Shown one piece after another: positions 12,801 to 25,302 of a stretch of 64,000 bases of DNA; positions within the stretch are counted from its first letter, which is position 1, and the number at the start of each line of letters is the position of its first letter. Under the pieces are notes generated by a model that made no database searches, had not been told where the DNA came from, and saw nothing but the letters and a program-made list of their open reading frames with translations. The stretch is taken from positions 106,106 to 170,105 of the forward strand of contig CAJINV010000021.1 in the NCBI GenBank assembly GCA_905178155.1. The letters run 5' to 3'. Made by a program: the position numbers and the translations under genes. Source of the stretch: Amoebophrya sp. A120 (taxonomy: Eukaryota; Sar; Dinophyceae; Syndiniales; Amoebophryaceae).

Positions 12801-15800
12801 GTTGTTCAGCCGGAAACTCTTCCTCTCCCGCTGGTTCGACCGTTCGGTGGAACAGAAGCGCTTGAAGGTCCTCGCGTTGCACTGCGCAACGGAGATCCGC
12901 TACCGACACCTGCAGCAGCGCACGTTCCTGCTCTGGCGCGGCTACTGGGCGTTTTGGCGCACCGGGGTCGGGATCGCGTTGGCGAAAGCCAGCGTGCTGC
13001 GGAAGAAGCGGTTCTTGCTCAAGTGGGCAGAGAACATTCTAGAGTTGAAGCAGCGGAGGCAGAAGGTGCTGCTGTTGGGGAAAAACCAGGATACCATCGC
13101 GAAAAAGAAGGCGCTGAAGGGGTTCCAGCTGTCCACCTTCGGTGTTTTCGCCGTGAAACCGATGAAATTCGAAGAGCAAATGTGGGCGTGCTACTGCTGG
13201 ATGAGACGATACTGCCACTTGTACCCGCACCACTGCGTGCCACACCAAATCGCGTTCAAAAACCTGTACTTCGACGCGGTCGTCGTGCAGGAGAAGAAGG
13301 ACAGCTTCTCGACGTCGTCGGAGAACTTGTCAGTTGTTGTACCACTATCGTCCGGAGTTGTCGGTCAACATGATGAAAACCACTCCAGGTCGTTGTTCTC
13401 AGCTCCTGCACTACACAACAAGAACAAAAGAGGACTCGTGATGGACCACGACGACCGCGCGAAGATCCACCTCGTCATGTCAACCGACTCCTGGAACAGC
13501 GACGACTCGGTCCGGATCGGGGGGCCGAAAAACTACGGCGTCTCACCCATTGCAAGTTTAGTAAGTGGAGGTGGAGGACCTGGACCGAAATCCTCCCTAC
13601 AAGGGGCGACGGTGACGAATCCGAACAGAGGAGCAAGAAGCAACAGTTTCGGACAAATCAGTGGCAGTCGCACTGCAGGAGCAGCTTTCTCTGGACCTCC
13701 ACCTCGGGGTGCTGGACCTGCTCCGTCATCTTTGGCCTCCGGAGGACCACGAGGAGTGCGCCAAGAACTACATGAGCTGCAACATTTCTCTACCTATCGA
13801 GGACTTGAGCAGGAACAGAGCCTTCTGCCTCACGCCACCAATTCCGCGAAGTTCGAGACGGCCAGGGTGGTGAAACCTCTGATCAATCTGTTTACGGCGC
13901 CCTTCGCCCTCCACCCCCACCGGTTCCGGAAGAGTTTTGGGATGATTTTGAGCCTCTTGCGCTGTACGCTGCTGCGCAAAATGCTGAAGGCGTGGCGGCG
14001 GAGGGTGCAGCAGGAGCGGGTTTTTCGCTTGAAAATGAGGTTCAATTGCATCTGGGATGCCTTCGTCGCATACCGGGACCTCTGTCGGAAGAGAAGGAGG
14101 ATACACAAGGTATGAAATCTGCGAGTATAATGTTTGAGTTTGTCGGTTCTTCGTAAAATACCTTTGGGTCTTTTCGCGCATGTGCAAGGCGTGGTTTCAC
14201 GACCTCGTTGTTGCGTTCTATTCAATCAGAAGCACTTTAGTCCATGCAAAAAAAATTATCTATAATCTCCCAGGTCTTCATCGGGCTGTCCGCCCGAACC
14301 AATTTCCGTCGGATGGCCCACGGGTTCGAAAAGTGGGAGAATAAGTACGCGGGCCACAACTTGTTTCGACGGAACTTTGGCACCTTCCGGCACCGCAAAA
14401 TGCAGACGGAGCTGCGCAGGTTTTTTCACGTGTGGCGGCGGCTGATCCGGTTAGAGCAAAGTGTGCGCCGCGGGCTGATGGACTTTCTGAACGAGAAGAA
14501 GCGGAGGTTGCTGGCGATCTGCTTCAACACGCTAAAACAGGACAAACAGCAGACCCAGCGCATGCTGATTCTCCACGACGTGAGTGATTTGCACTGGTAC
14601 AAGAAGCACGGGACCCGGGCGCTCGCGGCGTGGCGCCAGTACCACTTGCGGAGCCAGATTGTGAGCTGTTTCATCCGTTTGCGTGGGCGGAAGCAGCTGT
14701 TGCACTGCTTGCTCTACTGGAAAATCGAGGTGGAGACCGCAATTCAAAACCAGTTGAAAATCGAGCGAAAAATCGCGGAGAAGGAACGGCAAATCGTTTT
14801 CGATTTCTTCCGCCAGTTTCGGTTCGTGACGAAGCGGGTGCGGAGGATAAGAAACAAAAGACTGCAACGGGAGGAGCAGGAGCGATTGCAGTTAAAAAAG
14901 AAGAGTCTCCGGGGCTTCCGCTGGCACGCGCACCGGGAGAACTACTTGAACCGCAAGGAAGAAAACGAGATCGAAAAGTGGCGGAGCTTTCGTTTGAAAA
15001 CCGCCTTCAAAGCGCTCGCGCAGTTTACCGGATTGTGCAAGGCGATGCAGTTTTTCGCGAAAACGGTAGAGAAATCCCTCCTGCGCCGGCATTTCGCGGA
15101 GGTGCTGCACTGGAACCGGGAGAAGCTACTCGCGGACGTGCGCATTTTCTCCACTTTGCTACAGAGCAAACTGCGGAAGATGGTGCTCGCCTGGAAACAC
15201 CTGTCCGGGCTTTCGCGAAAGGTGAAACTGTTCGGCCCGCGGCTGTTCCACTACCGACTGCGTTCCTGCTTCGCACACTTCGCCTTCAACACGTGGGTGC
15301 GCATCGCCGTGCGGAGTAAGCGGCAGGTGGTGCACCGGAAACTGCTGGCGAAAGTCTTGTTCCGGTGGCGTTTTGGCATGGAGCGGGAGCGTTTCTTCAC
15401 GAAGGCCGGAGCCGCCGTGTCGCGGTCGATGCACCGGCGGCTGGCGTGCCAGGTGCTGCGGAGCTGGGGGAAAGCGGCGAAGGAGAGCAAGAGACACCGT
15501 TTGATCGTCTACGCCGCAAGCGTTCGCCAGAACGCCATCCTCCTCACCGACGCCTTCTCCCTCTGGCGAGAAGCAACGACGCAGCAGAAGCGGCTGGAAC
15601 GCCTGAAACTGCGGCGGCAGACGACCCAGGTGAGCCAGATGCTCCATCTGTGGTACAAGTTCACGATGGTGCAGAAATGTATCGCCGTGTCCGCCACGAT
15701 TTTGCGGCAGATAAAAGCGAAGAACTTCCTCCAACAGCACCTCGCCGCGTGGTCCTTTGTTTTCACGAAGCGGGTGTTGTTCCGGGAAAACCTGCAGAGC

Positions 15801-18800
15801 CTGCAGCTGCGGAAGCGTCAGGGGTTGGTGTCGAAGGCCTTCTACACATGGACGAAAGAAAAACGGCGGAAGGAGCGCCAGAAGACCGGGGTGTTGGATC
15901 TGCAGCGGAAGATGCTTAAGAAGACGCTGAAATTCGGCTTTCAGCATTTCGTGAAGTTCACAAAGTTGAAGCTTCGCGAAAAGACCGCGGCCTTGAAACT
16001 CGGGATGGGGATCCAGAAGGTCCTCACGCGCAACAAGTTTCGGCACCTCCGCTACCAGTGCTACTTGCAGACCAAGGCGGAGCAGAAGCGGAAGAACTGC
16101 GTGGAGTTCGTGCAGCGGCGGATTTTGAGGCCGGCGTTTGTGCTGTGGAAAACGCACTTCAACGAAGTTCTGCTGACGGAGAAACAAACGCAACTGGCGG
16201 ACAAGTTCCGGAAAACAAAGTGGTTCCGCTCCTGCCACTTTGCGTGGTGCGAGTATGTCGTCCGGAAAAGGAGATGGCGGGAGAAGACCGAGCGCGCGGC
16301 GGAGTATTTGGTCACCGTCGCGAAGGCGAACTACGTTTTGAAGTGGCGGAACTGGCAGAACAGCCGGAAAAGGGACGTGCAACTGGAGAAGTTGTCCTTC
16401 CTCTTCGACAAGACGCGAAGATTGAAGGCGACGTTTCAAAAGTGGCACGGGCTGAAGAACGGGCCGCGGGTGCTGGCGAAAATGTACGAAAACAAGATCT
16501 TGGACCGGTACGACAACGTCCTGCAGCTCTTCGACTACTGGAAGCTCATCCAGTATTTATTCGCAAAACACGAACACGTGCAACAAGAAGAAGTGCAAAC
16601 ACATGATGCTGGGGCAGAAGAGAACGACAAGGGAGATGAGCTACGAGCAGGAGAACAACCACTACACGCCTCGAGAAGTAGGATCATCGGCGGTGCAGGC
16701 GCAAGCACTACTTCATCTACCTGCGTGTTTTTGGAAGATTACTACTTGGTCGGCAAGAAAAGAAGGGAAAAGATGATGACAAACAAACCCAGCAGCAAGC
16801 AGGACAGCTCCAACACAACACACAGAAATAACAACTCCTCGCGGGGGGTCGTTGAACATGCAACTAACACAAATGAAGAGTCGATGCTCTCTCTGATTGC
16901 CAGGGTCAGGACTCTGTCGCAGGAAAACCTCTCCGAACCGGCGGCCGGTGGTGGCCGAAGTGGGTTCGAGCAGTCGGGTCTTCATACAGGAGGAGGTGCA
17001 GCGCAAGTAACTCGTGAAGTTTCGCCAACCTCGTTGCTTGTCACGGGCCGATATTCTCCGCCACCGTTGTTGTTCTCCTCGACGCAGCACAATCGGCTCG
17101 TCGCCCCGCAAGACAATTCATCTCTGCTTATACATGTTGATGACTTTTCAGGAGAACAAAATCAAAATCAAAAGGAAAACCAAAACGCATTACACGCAAG
17201 CTGTGCAACTTCTTCTTCGACGAGGCAGCGTGAAAGAACCCGTTCGCCGTCCCGGAGGCCGAGGAAGCTTCTGTGGAAACCGACGAAGAGGCTGGAACGG
17301 GCAGTGATTCTCTTTCGCGTGTTCTACACGATGCGAAAGCTCCAACACATGCTCCACGCGTGGACGAGGCGCGTGAAGGTAGAAAGGAATTTCCAGCGGC
17401 TCGCAGCGCAGAAAAATTCCTTCCGGGCCAAGTCCACCGCGGTGCTTGCGTGGAAGACGGCAGTTGTGCGAATGATGAAAGCGCAACTCGAAGTGCGAAC
17501 GAGGAGACGAGAGAGGGTTTTGAGACACATAACGCGAACCTGGAAGACAAAATGGTTCAACGCCCTGGATTTAGAGAAGAAAAAGCAAACCTTGGTAACC
17601 CGGACCGAAAAAAGCATGTTGTCGCTTTCCCTGCTTTCCTGGCGGAATCTCACGGTGAAAGAAGCGCTGTTGCGGGAGAACTTTTTGCACTACTGTGAGA
17701 AGGTGCGGCCGCGAATCCACTTGGAACTCTACAACCGTAGATGTTTCGTCGCGTGGGAAAAAGTCACCTTCTTGTCTCGGCAGCTCAGGACCGGGAGGGC
17801 GAACCACGCCGACAGGAAAACGCGGCTTTTCTTCCAGAAATGGGAATTTCTCCTCCACTCGAAAAAGCGGGGAACGCTTTTGACAGACGTCGCCCGGGTG
17901 GAAATCAAGCAAAAGCAACTGTTCGAGCGGTGGCGACTGGCGTTTCGATTGCGGCTGGTCGAAAACAGGGTGCCGGTGAGCAGGAGGGTCGTGCCGTTTT
18001 CATCTGACAGCCGGAATGGAACTGCATCGAGTTCTTTTTCTACCGTAGTACAAGGTTTTGTGAAACAAGACTCAGAAGAAAAAGAACAGGAAATAGGACG
18101 TGTTGAACAACAGTTGTCCCCCGAAGATGCAAGAGCAGCAGCTGTTGAGTCCTCATTTTTCCCAGCATCGTCGGACGCAGCGACAACACGAGGTGAACTC
18201 GCAGATGAGACTGCTGCACAGCATCACCGCGTCGTGGCAAGCAAAGGTAAAAAATCTAGGATATTGCAACAACCACAGCATCCCGCAACAGCTTCTGCCC
18301 AGCAGGACCTCCCCCCGCGCCACCTCGGCGGCCTGTCGTTGCAGCGGACCTGCCTGCAGCGGTGGCACTCTTACATTCTGCTGAAGCAAAGCGAGCACAA
18401 GCTGGTGGAGGAATACAGTGCGAACCGGTTCGAAGTTACCCGACGGCGGCACTTTGCCCACTGGTTATCCACGTTACACCTGGTCCGGAAACATCGAAGA
18501 ATACTGCAGATGTGTAAAACCGGGAAGATGGTGATGCACGAAATGGACTTCTGCACGTCGTCGTCGTCGTCGTCGAATACTCATCAACGAAATCATCCCG
18601 CAACATCAAGCTCTTTCGGAACCGTTTTGAAGAAGAAGTTTTTCGCGCTCTGGTTTGCGGAGCTGTCCTTCAAGCAGCTGTGCACGGAGTGCGAGAAGAA
18701 GATCCAGACGGTGCAAAAACTGCAAACGCTGAAGAAGTGGCGGTCTTTCTCCAAGACGAAGAAACGGAGGAGTTCAGCCGCAAAACACCTCGTCGACCGG

Positions 18801-21416
18801 TACCGGACCCGTGTGACGGGGAAGCATTTAAGAGCGATGAGGCGGCTCTATTCCGCGACACACAAGCGAAAACGCTATTTACTGCAGAAAGTCTGGAAGA
18901 TTCTGCACACCAACGCGAAAAACCGCATGGCGACGCTGTTCTTTCTGCGAGCGAAGCTGAAAACGTGGAAGTCCCACGTTCAGTACGTAAAAAAAATTCT
19001 CTCCGGTGCGGGAGTTATCGCTTTGCGGCGGATCCAGCGCGCGAAAAAGGCCGCGTTTGCCGGCTTCCTCGAGGACTTTGACGAGCGGAGGAGACAGAAC
19101 CAGAGGGCGCGGGTCTTCCGGTTAAGCGGGACGCGAACCCCGTCCAGGTGTTTTCTCCTGTGGCGCCGCCACTGTTTTGGCCTGCGGTTCGCCAAACTGC
19201 TCGGCGAAAAAATGGACTCGCAGCTGCAGGCAACCTATGAAAGAGCGTTCACCTTCGGGCTGCTCAAAGACTTCCGCGAGCTGCAGGCCAAAGCGGACCA
19301 GATGCTGGCCGGAGGGGGGGCGGGAGAAGCAAACCAAGCGGAGCAACAGGCGCAAACAGGGAACTTCTACAGGGATGTGCGGACGGGAATTTTGGATATT
19401 CGCGGTGGAGGAGGACCAACTACAGCGCGACAGACTGCCACGACGGGTGCCCACGAAAGTCGGATCCATCAGCAAGTACATCTGACTGCGACTAGTTCCA
19501 GCTCTAGTTGTACTTCCGCTCCAGTTGTAAATTTGGTTTCTGGCGGAGGTACGACGACATCAAAACCCCGGAATATTGGTGACCCTTCTCTTGTTTCCGC
19601 ACAACACCCGGACTGGTCTAAGGACACTACGGCGGGCCCTGCGGACTCGAAATTCGTGACCGATGAGGAATTGAGCTCCGTTACCGGAGCAGAAGACGAA
19701 GCGCTGCACGACGTTGGTCCCAACGCTGCGCCACACGACCACCTGCACATCGGTTCCTCTACCGCGAGAATAGCAACTGGATTTACTTCACAGCACAACA
19801 GCAGGGGCCCTGCAACTTCTGCGAAGACATCAAAGGCTGGTCCCACAGTCGTGCAACTTTTGGACAGCAATCTGGTGAATTTCCGGCCCCGCATCCTGAC
19901 CGAATACGTGCACCGGTGGGTCGAGGTCGCGCAGTACAAGCAAAATTTGAAGAAAAGCCAGCAGCTTTTCCGGCAGAAACAGCTCGAAACGCACTTCCGC
20001 GCTTGGCGGTCCAGCTGCCTAGACGAGCAGAACAACCGGGTCGCGCGGAGATTCTTTTTGAAGAAGTCCCTGCGGGAGTTCAGGGAAGCCACCGAAGAAA
20101 TTCTGGACGCGAAAGTGCAGTTGAACCTAAAGCTGGCGGCCCGCACCCTCCGCGCCTGGAAAATACACACGGTTGAGAACGCGAAGCAGCGCGCCCTCTT
20201 CTTTCGGGCGGACCGGTTTTTCCGCAGGCGGGTGTTCCAGAAATTTTTCCGGGACTGCTGGCTGCACCGCTACCACGCACCCCAGATGAAGCTGCTGAAG
20301 CGGCAAGTCCCCGCCTGGATGAAGGACACGGTGGCGAAGAGGGTACAAGCCGAGGTTTTCAGCCATTGGCGGGACGAAGCGAGCACGTACGGGCCGATTC
20401 TGCGCCAGTTCTGCCTGTCCAACACCTTTCGGAGGTGGCGGACTTGGGGGCGGAAGAGCAAAGCAAGACGGGAAGCGTATGTAACGAAAAGCAGAACGCA
20501 GCGCTTGCAATCATGCTTCGCGGCCTGGTTTCTGCAGAGCCCGCTGGCGACGAGGCTGCGGAACGTGGTTGCGGCCTGGAAGATGCTAACGCACGAGCAG
20601 GGGTTGCTGCGACTCACGCGCGGTGACACAACCAAGTTGCGCACGCTGTACGACGAATCGCCGCGCAAGGTGCGGCGAGCGGCCGGAAGGACAAGGACCG
20701 ACGCGGGCGGCTGGGGAGGTGCGGCCTCCTCTAGTAGTACTACCGAAGGCGTTAGTAGCGGTCGCGCAGCGGGTGCTCGGGGAGTACAAGTTGGTGAAAG
20801 CAGGATCCTGTCGTCCGGCATTACAGCTAGAGCAGGAGCCAGTGGCTCTACTTCCCAGATGAGAGCGAGAAGCGGACGAGCAGTAGATCGAGAGCGGCCG
20901 CTTGACCGGTCGGTGCAGAATTTGTTTTCATCTTCTCGCGAAGATTTTTCGATTACCTCGTCTCTCGACAGCTTGTCGCAGAGTCTGCTACGCGACTCCG
21001 CGGACCACCTGTTCTCGCCAAAAGCACTGCGGAAGTCGCGGATTCTGGCCGAGGAACGGCGGGAAGCGCTCGCGCAATCGGTTTCGCTCTCGTCGGATAG
21101 TGGAATTCTTCTTGCGGGGGTGGATCATCAGCAGGAACCTAGCAGTATGGGGAGCCAAACAGGCTCGCGGCTTGGAAAAGCCACAGCAGTTCCTCCAACT
21201 TCTCTGGGAGCCGGGCCAACCACCGGAAGCTGGATCCACGGTGGCCCCACGTCCTCCGTGGTCCGCGAGGCCTCCGCGCCGGTGCGTCTCGGGCAGGGAC
21301 TGCAACTGCCGAAATTCCCGGGGTTTCCGCTGCAGAAGATCTGTGCGCCCACGCTGGGGCCACTGCCCGCAAACCCCTTTGGCGGCGGGGGAGGAGGGGG
21401 CGGTTTTCACTCATGA
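6878..21416 (+). CDS. Giant Sfi1-like centrin-binding repeat protein
   Basis: Exons are 6878-9553, 9684-9888, 10160-14109 and 14274-21416; the sum is 13,974 nt, or 4,657 aa. Introns 9554-9683 and 14110-14273 are GT-AG, phase 0. The middle intron is the introner at 9889-10154 plus one GTTCA copy, and its removal gives a continuous ISAFTETNQL. From the end of exon 1 onward the protein is an array of helices with spaced Trp/Phe and basic residues, e.g. AFTAWKQM, ALAAWRQYHLRSQI, HFRAWRSSCLDEQ and CFAAWFLQS. This is the x-x-x-W repeat style of Sfi1 proteins, long helices that bind centrins at spindle-pole and basal bodies. Low-complexity Ser/Arg linkers separate the blocks. The N-terminus (about residues 20-75) is a small helical region that I cannot name. 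Length far exceeds yeast or human Sfi1. Family call is good; exact role is inferred. Confidence 0.8.
9889..10154 (+). mobile_element. Introner element, family 1 copy 1 (in Sfi1-like gene)
   Basis: This 266-bp element starts TATCAAGTGCAAAAATGTCT and ends with the inverse, AGACACTTTTGCATTTGATA. The TIRs are about 29 bp. It is flanked by perfect 5-bp duplications GTTCA at 9884-9888 and 10155-10159. Removing the element plus one GTTCA restores the reading frame. No shift within the repeat gives GT-AG ends (GT..TA or TT..AG are nearest). The interior carries several GCATGA-type motifs and no ORF of its own, so it is non-autonomous. Confidence 0.92.
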
Positions 21417-23030
21417 TGAAGTGCCGGGGTAGGACTGAGACTGTGAGCGGTTTTTTCGAAACGGAGAGGCTGGTTGTGATGGGAACAAAGAGAATATTTT
21501 GTATACCGAACAACTGTTACTGTTACAGAATTGATAAATGATTGACCATTGACATTGCTTTTGCTATCATACCCTTTTGGTGGAAAATAAAGGCCACTTG
21601 ATTCTTGTTTTCAGATTTGATTGATGAACGACATTACCAGTTTGGTTTGGTGTTTCCTTCCGTTTGCTTTGCCTTATTTCAGAACACTTCGTGGTATGAC
21701 CTTCCTGGGCCACGCCCACGAGAATACTTTAGGTTTTTGTGTAATGTTACTCAAGTTAGCTTGGATTTCAAATTCAACATCAATTTCTGTAGTTACTAGA
21801 AGTGGAAGAGGCAATCCTTTGTTTTTCCTCTGCGATTAAGTAGTTGTGACGAATGGCTGTATTTCGCTAAATGAGCACAGTGTTGAATCAGTATCAGATG
21901 CAGAACTGTGTTTCGCGGTCTGAAGTTCGTGCAGAAGCCCCGCGCTCGAGTAATGGGTAAACGCTGGTCCTGGTCACAGCTGTCCAATGGAGTTGCGGCT
22001 CAGCGACTTTTCCTCATTTACATTTTTTTTTGTGTTTCGTATGTTTGTCCCATACTAAGTTGAACGCCACTTCGCAATCCTCGTCGTAGTCGTACCAGAA
22101 GCTTTTTTCTCCCTTCTTCGTGTCCCTCTGAATTATGATGAAAAGTTGGACAAGTACTAGGACAAATCGTCTTCGTGCACATGGTGCTCCTGAAGGAAAC
22201 TCGTGCACGTGTGAAAGCTCACCTCCCTTTCTCGTTGGCGCTAAAACAAGAAACTTCGTTCGTCAACAAAACGTCTCGCTGTCGTTCAATTGAATTCTTG
22301 AATTGGAGTCCTGACGGCGCATAAGGAAAAGATTTTGACTACTTATTTTCAGGTCCCAGATTTTAATTTTTTTGCTCAGCACCAGGAGCAACAACTTCGC
22401 CAAACAAGTAAGTACAAGCTGTACTAACCTATTTTCGTCCAGTCGCTCGACTCATCTTGCCCTTCAGGTTGAGTTTGCACTAGTGCAAAAACTAGAATTT
22501 CTTTTCGTTCTATCGAATTCAATTCTTTGTCTTTCGGCAAAGGGGTAAAACTACACCAAATCCAAATCTCGTGAAATCCAAAATGAAGTAAGGCTTCCAG
22601 GTGCTTGCGATCGCCGGCCAAGCCGGCGCGGTGACACGCCCCCGCGGCAGCGGCAATGAGTACACTCACTCGTGTATGATGAGAAACATTCCACCCTCCA
22701 GCATATATCCGAAGATAAGTTTGTCGTGTCTGACGGTGTCGCGTCAAGTGTCTGTATGCCCAAGGTCAGGCTCTCGCGTTGAAAGATATACATGCTTTCT
22801 ATAGAATTACAAATACAAATATTTTGACTGAACTTCTAAAGAGCAGTAGCTGTAGCATGATCGGTCCCCGTCGATCGTCCCAGCATGTGCGTAAATGAAA
22901 TACAGCAAAAGAAATCATAATCATTCTTTTTGAAGCTTGTTTAAGTCGCTGGGCGGAATGTTTCACCTTGATAACCCGGGAAGGAAGTGAGGAAGGCGGG
23001 GCGTTCGTGGAGACCCGGGTGAAGTCGACG
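21417..23030. other. AT-rich spacer with one small GC-rich exon-like island
   Basis: Mostly AT-rich sequence following the stop of the Sfi1-like gene. At 22600-22660 a short GC-rich island follows an AG and encodes LAIAGQAGAVTRPRGSG in one frame; it could be an upstream exon of the Cys-rich gene at 23031. No splice junction can be established. Nothing else is supported. Confidence 0.5.
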
Positions 23031-23450
23031 ATGGTTAACAAAAAACAACGCACGAAAAAAGAACAGTGCTCGTGGGAGAAGTCGCAGTTGGGTAAGTCGC
23101 TTACCTACGAGTATTTGAGCGGCCCGCCTTGCGAATGCGATGGGCCCCTCGTCAAGGTCACGATCGTAACTGGCAGTACTGCGGTGCTGTATTGCTACGG
23201 TGAATGCCTTGCGATTGGCGAGGACCAGTGCCTTTCGTTTACGAAGAACCGGAGAGACCACAACAATTGGTCCGGCGTGCAGGAGCAGCTGAAACAAGAT
23301 CAAGACGGTGAAACTGAAATCTTGTCGTGGTGCGAGTGGGACAAGGGCACACGCACATGCAAAAAAGAGGAGGAGCCGCTGAAAGACGCGTCGACGTGGT
23401 GCGCGTGGAATGATGATGAGAAAAAGTGCCACGAAGGCCCGGGCTGGTGA
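23031..23450 (+). CDS. Small Cys/Trp-rich protein
   Basis: This 139-residue ORF starts at ATG 23031 and ends TGA. The same frame stays open upstream, so an earlier start or upstream exon is possible. The protein begins with a Lys/Arg-rich stretch and then shows repeated Trp/Cys signatures: CSWE, a central CECDGPLVKVTIV segment, then WCEWDKGTRTCKK and WCAWNDDEKKCHE, the last two spaced about 30 residues apart and clearly related. Such repeats suggest a small disulphide-stabilised, possibly secreted fold, but no signal peptide is visible in this ORF. GC content is higher than the flanks, supporting coding. Family not recognised. Confidence 0.5.
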   Translation: MVNKKQRTKKEQCSWEKSQLGKSLTYEYLSGPPCECDGPLVKVTIVTGSTAVLYCYGECLAIGEDQCLSFTKNRRDHNNWSGVQEQLKQDQDGETEILSWCEWDKGTRTCKKEEEPLKDASTWCAWNDDEKKCHEGPGW

Positions 23451-25302
23451 TGATATCTGCACTGTTGCACCAGCTGCTGTTTTGTCACCGAAAAATGTAT
23501 ATAAATATTCAGTACTTGCCACATCATACATTCGAATGGAACGATAGTCGTCTTCGTGTCACATTCACATCGAAATTATCCATGTCAGAAAAACATACGC
23601 ATTCTGCACAAGGGCACAAAGTAGATTCTTCAGAAAACCTCACCCACAGTCGAATTCATTATAAGTAGGTAGGAGCACCCAGCATCCAAGCACATGCCAT
23701 ACGTACAAGTTGTTCTTTTACCTCTAGCATGATAACCAAAAAATTATCTGTGCGTCGCAGACCAAGAAAAACATCCGTGCCTCCAGTAGTTAAACTCATA
23801 ATAGTAAAAAATGAAAAACGCAAAAAAATAAAAAGCATGCACGAAAAACACGAAAAGCTACAAGTAACGCTATAGCATATATCTACCCGAGAGATCTAGG
23901 TGGCTACTACTCTGTTGACGCTGCCCAATCACGCACGTAAGCTTCGGGCGCATATCCTGCACCCTAGGGAAAAGATAGAAGAGCACAAGTACTGTTCTAT
24001 TGCGATTACCCCCGGCGACACAGCAGAAAAATAGCAAATCCATCGTAGTCGACGCACGGTACATGAATTCTAGCAGACGATGGAGTGGATTGCTGCACCG
24101 AGCAAAGCTACTTTTTCTCGCATATTACTTCTTCCCCAGACCGTGTCAAAGCCAAGCGCCTACCCTCCCTCCTCATCTATCTTTCGTTTCGGAAAAAATG
24201 TTGTCCATTCACTTTCGACCCCCTTCGACAAAAAGTATCAAATTTTAGCAATTGCGAGTAGTATGCTTGACGCATCCCAGCTTCTGATTTACTCTGATAC
24301 ATAGTCTCGACTCGGAGTGCTGCACGCAGCTGGTGCGAGCGCTGTAGGCTTGAAGAACTACGCTGAAAATATGAAAAGACCACTACAACTAGATGTAGAA
24401 CAGCTCAGGTTCTTGCACTGGCAAGATTCCACCTGGACGCGATTTTTCTGAACTTTTTGTCGATCGAATTGGAGTCAACATCAAAACAACTTCCTTGAAT
24501 GGAAGAAAGTCCGGCTGCCGTCGTGTTTGCGGTGGTTGTAACCAATGCGGCATATCATGACAAGAAGCGTCGAGTTTATACCTTGTTCATGTTGTCGTGA
24601 ATTTCCATAGCCGTTAGGGGCTGCGTGCAGGTTGATGTTGCTTAGTGGTGTGCCTGCAGTTCTTGTGTGACAAGAACCACACTGTTGACTTCTTTTTGTT
24701 TCTTTTTTTCTTTCATCTGTATTTGTTCCTAGGATAATATGTTCCTTTTGTTTTTCGACGACAATGCCTTATTTTGGAAAAAGCTACAAAATAATTGATC
24801 AAGTGTGAGGACGTTCTCACCGATCGACCGATCGACCACATGAAAGCAAACGAAGACGATCTTGGAAAGAGGGTCGACAACCTACGTGGTATGTAAGTCA
24901 GTAACTCCTTTCGTGCTGTCCCTGAAAAACACGTCGGCTGTGGCACTTGAAACAGCGCGAACACGAAAGGACTTCGAGTAAGACGGACATCAGCTGGTCT
25001 CCTCGCTGGCTGGTTTCACGTTGCTCGGCAATGCTCTAGCTTATGCTATGACTATAACTTTACACTTTGACTTGTTTCATTCATGTGCAAACGCTGTGAT
25101 AGATGATTTGAATTTCTGTAACAACGTTGAAGTTCTAATGCCGTTGCTTACTTGACATATTCTTAATCTTTTTCAGCACGAGTTTCCTACATCCAAAAGC
25201 ATCGCTTCGTCCCGGGTCTATTTTCTTACGTAGATTCTTCTCAATTTACCGCCAAGAAAACAGCAACAGCTTTTATTCCAGATAGCACGAGGACAAATAA
25301 AA
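23451..25302. other. AT-rich spacer, no gene seen
   Basis: About 1.85 kb of AT-rich DNA with stops in every frame and only short ORFs lacking coding composition. It separates the Cys-rich gene from the first transporter gene. No repeat, RNA gene or promoter element could be supported. Confidence 0.6.

Noticed and set aside
15159-16448. 429-codon ORF on the minus strand
   Set aside because: Lies wholly inside the Sfi1-like exon and is a shadow of its GC-rich, Lys/Arg/Leu-rich codons; the translation has no domain.
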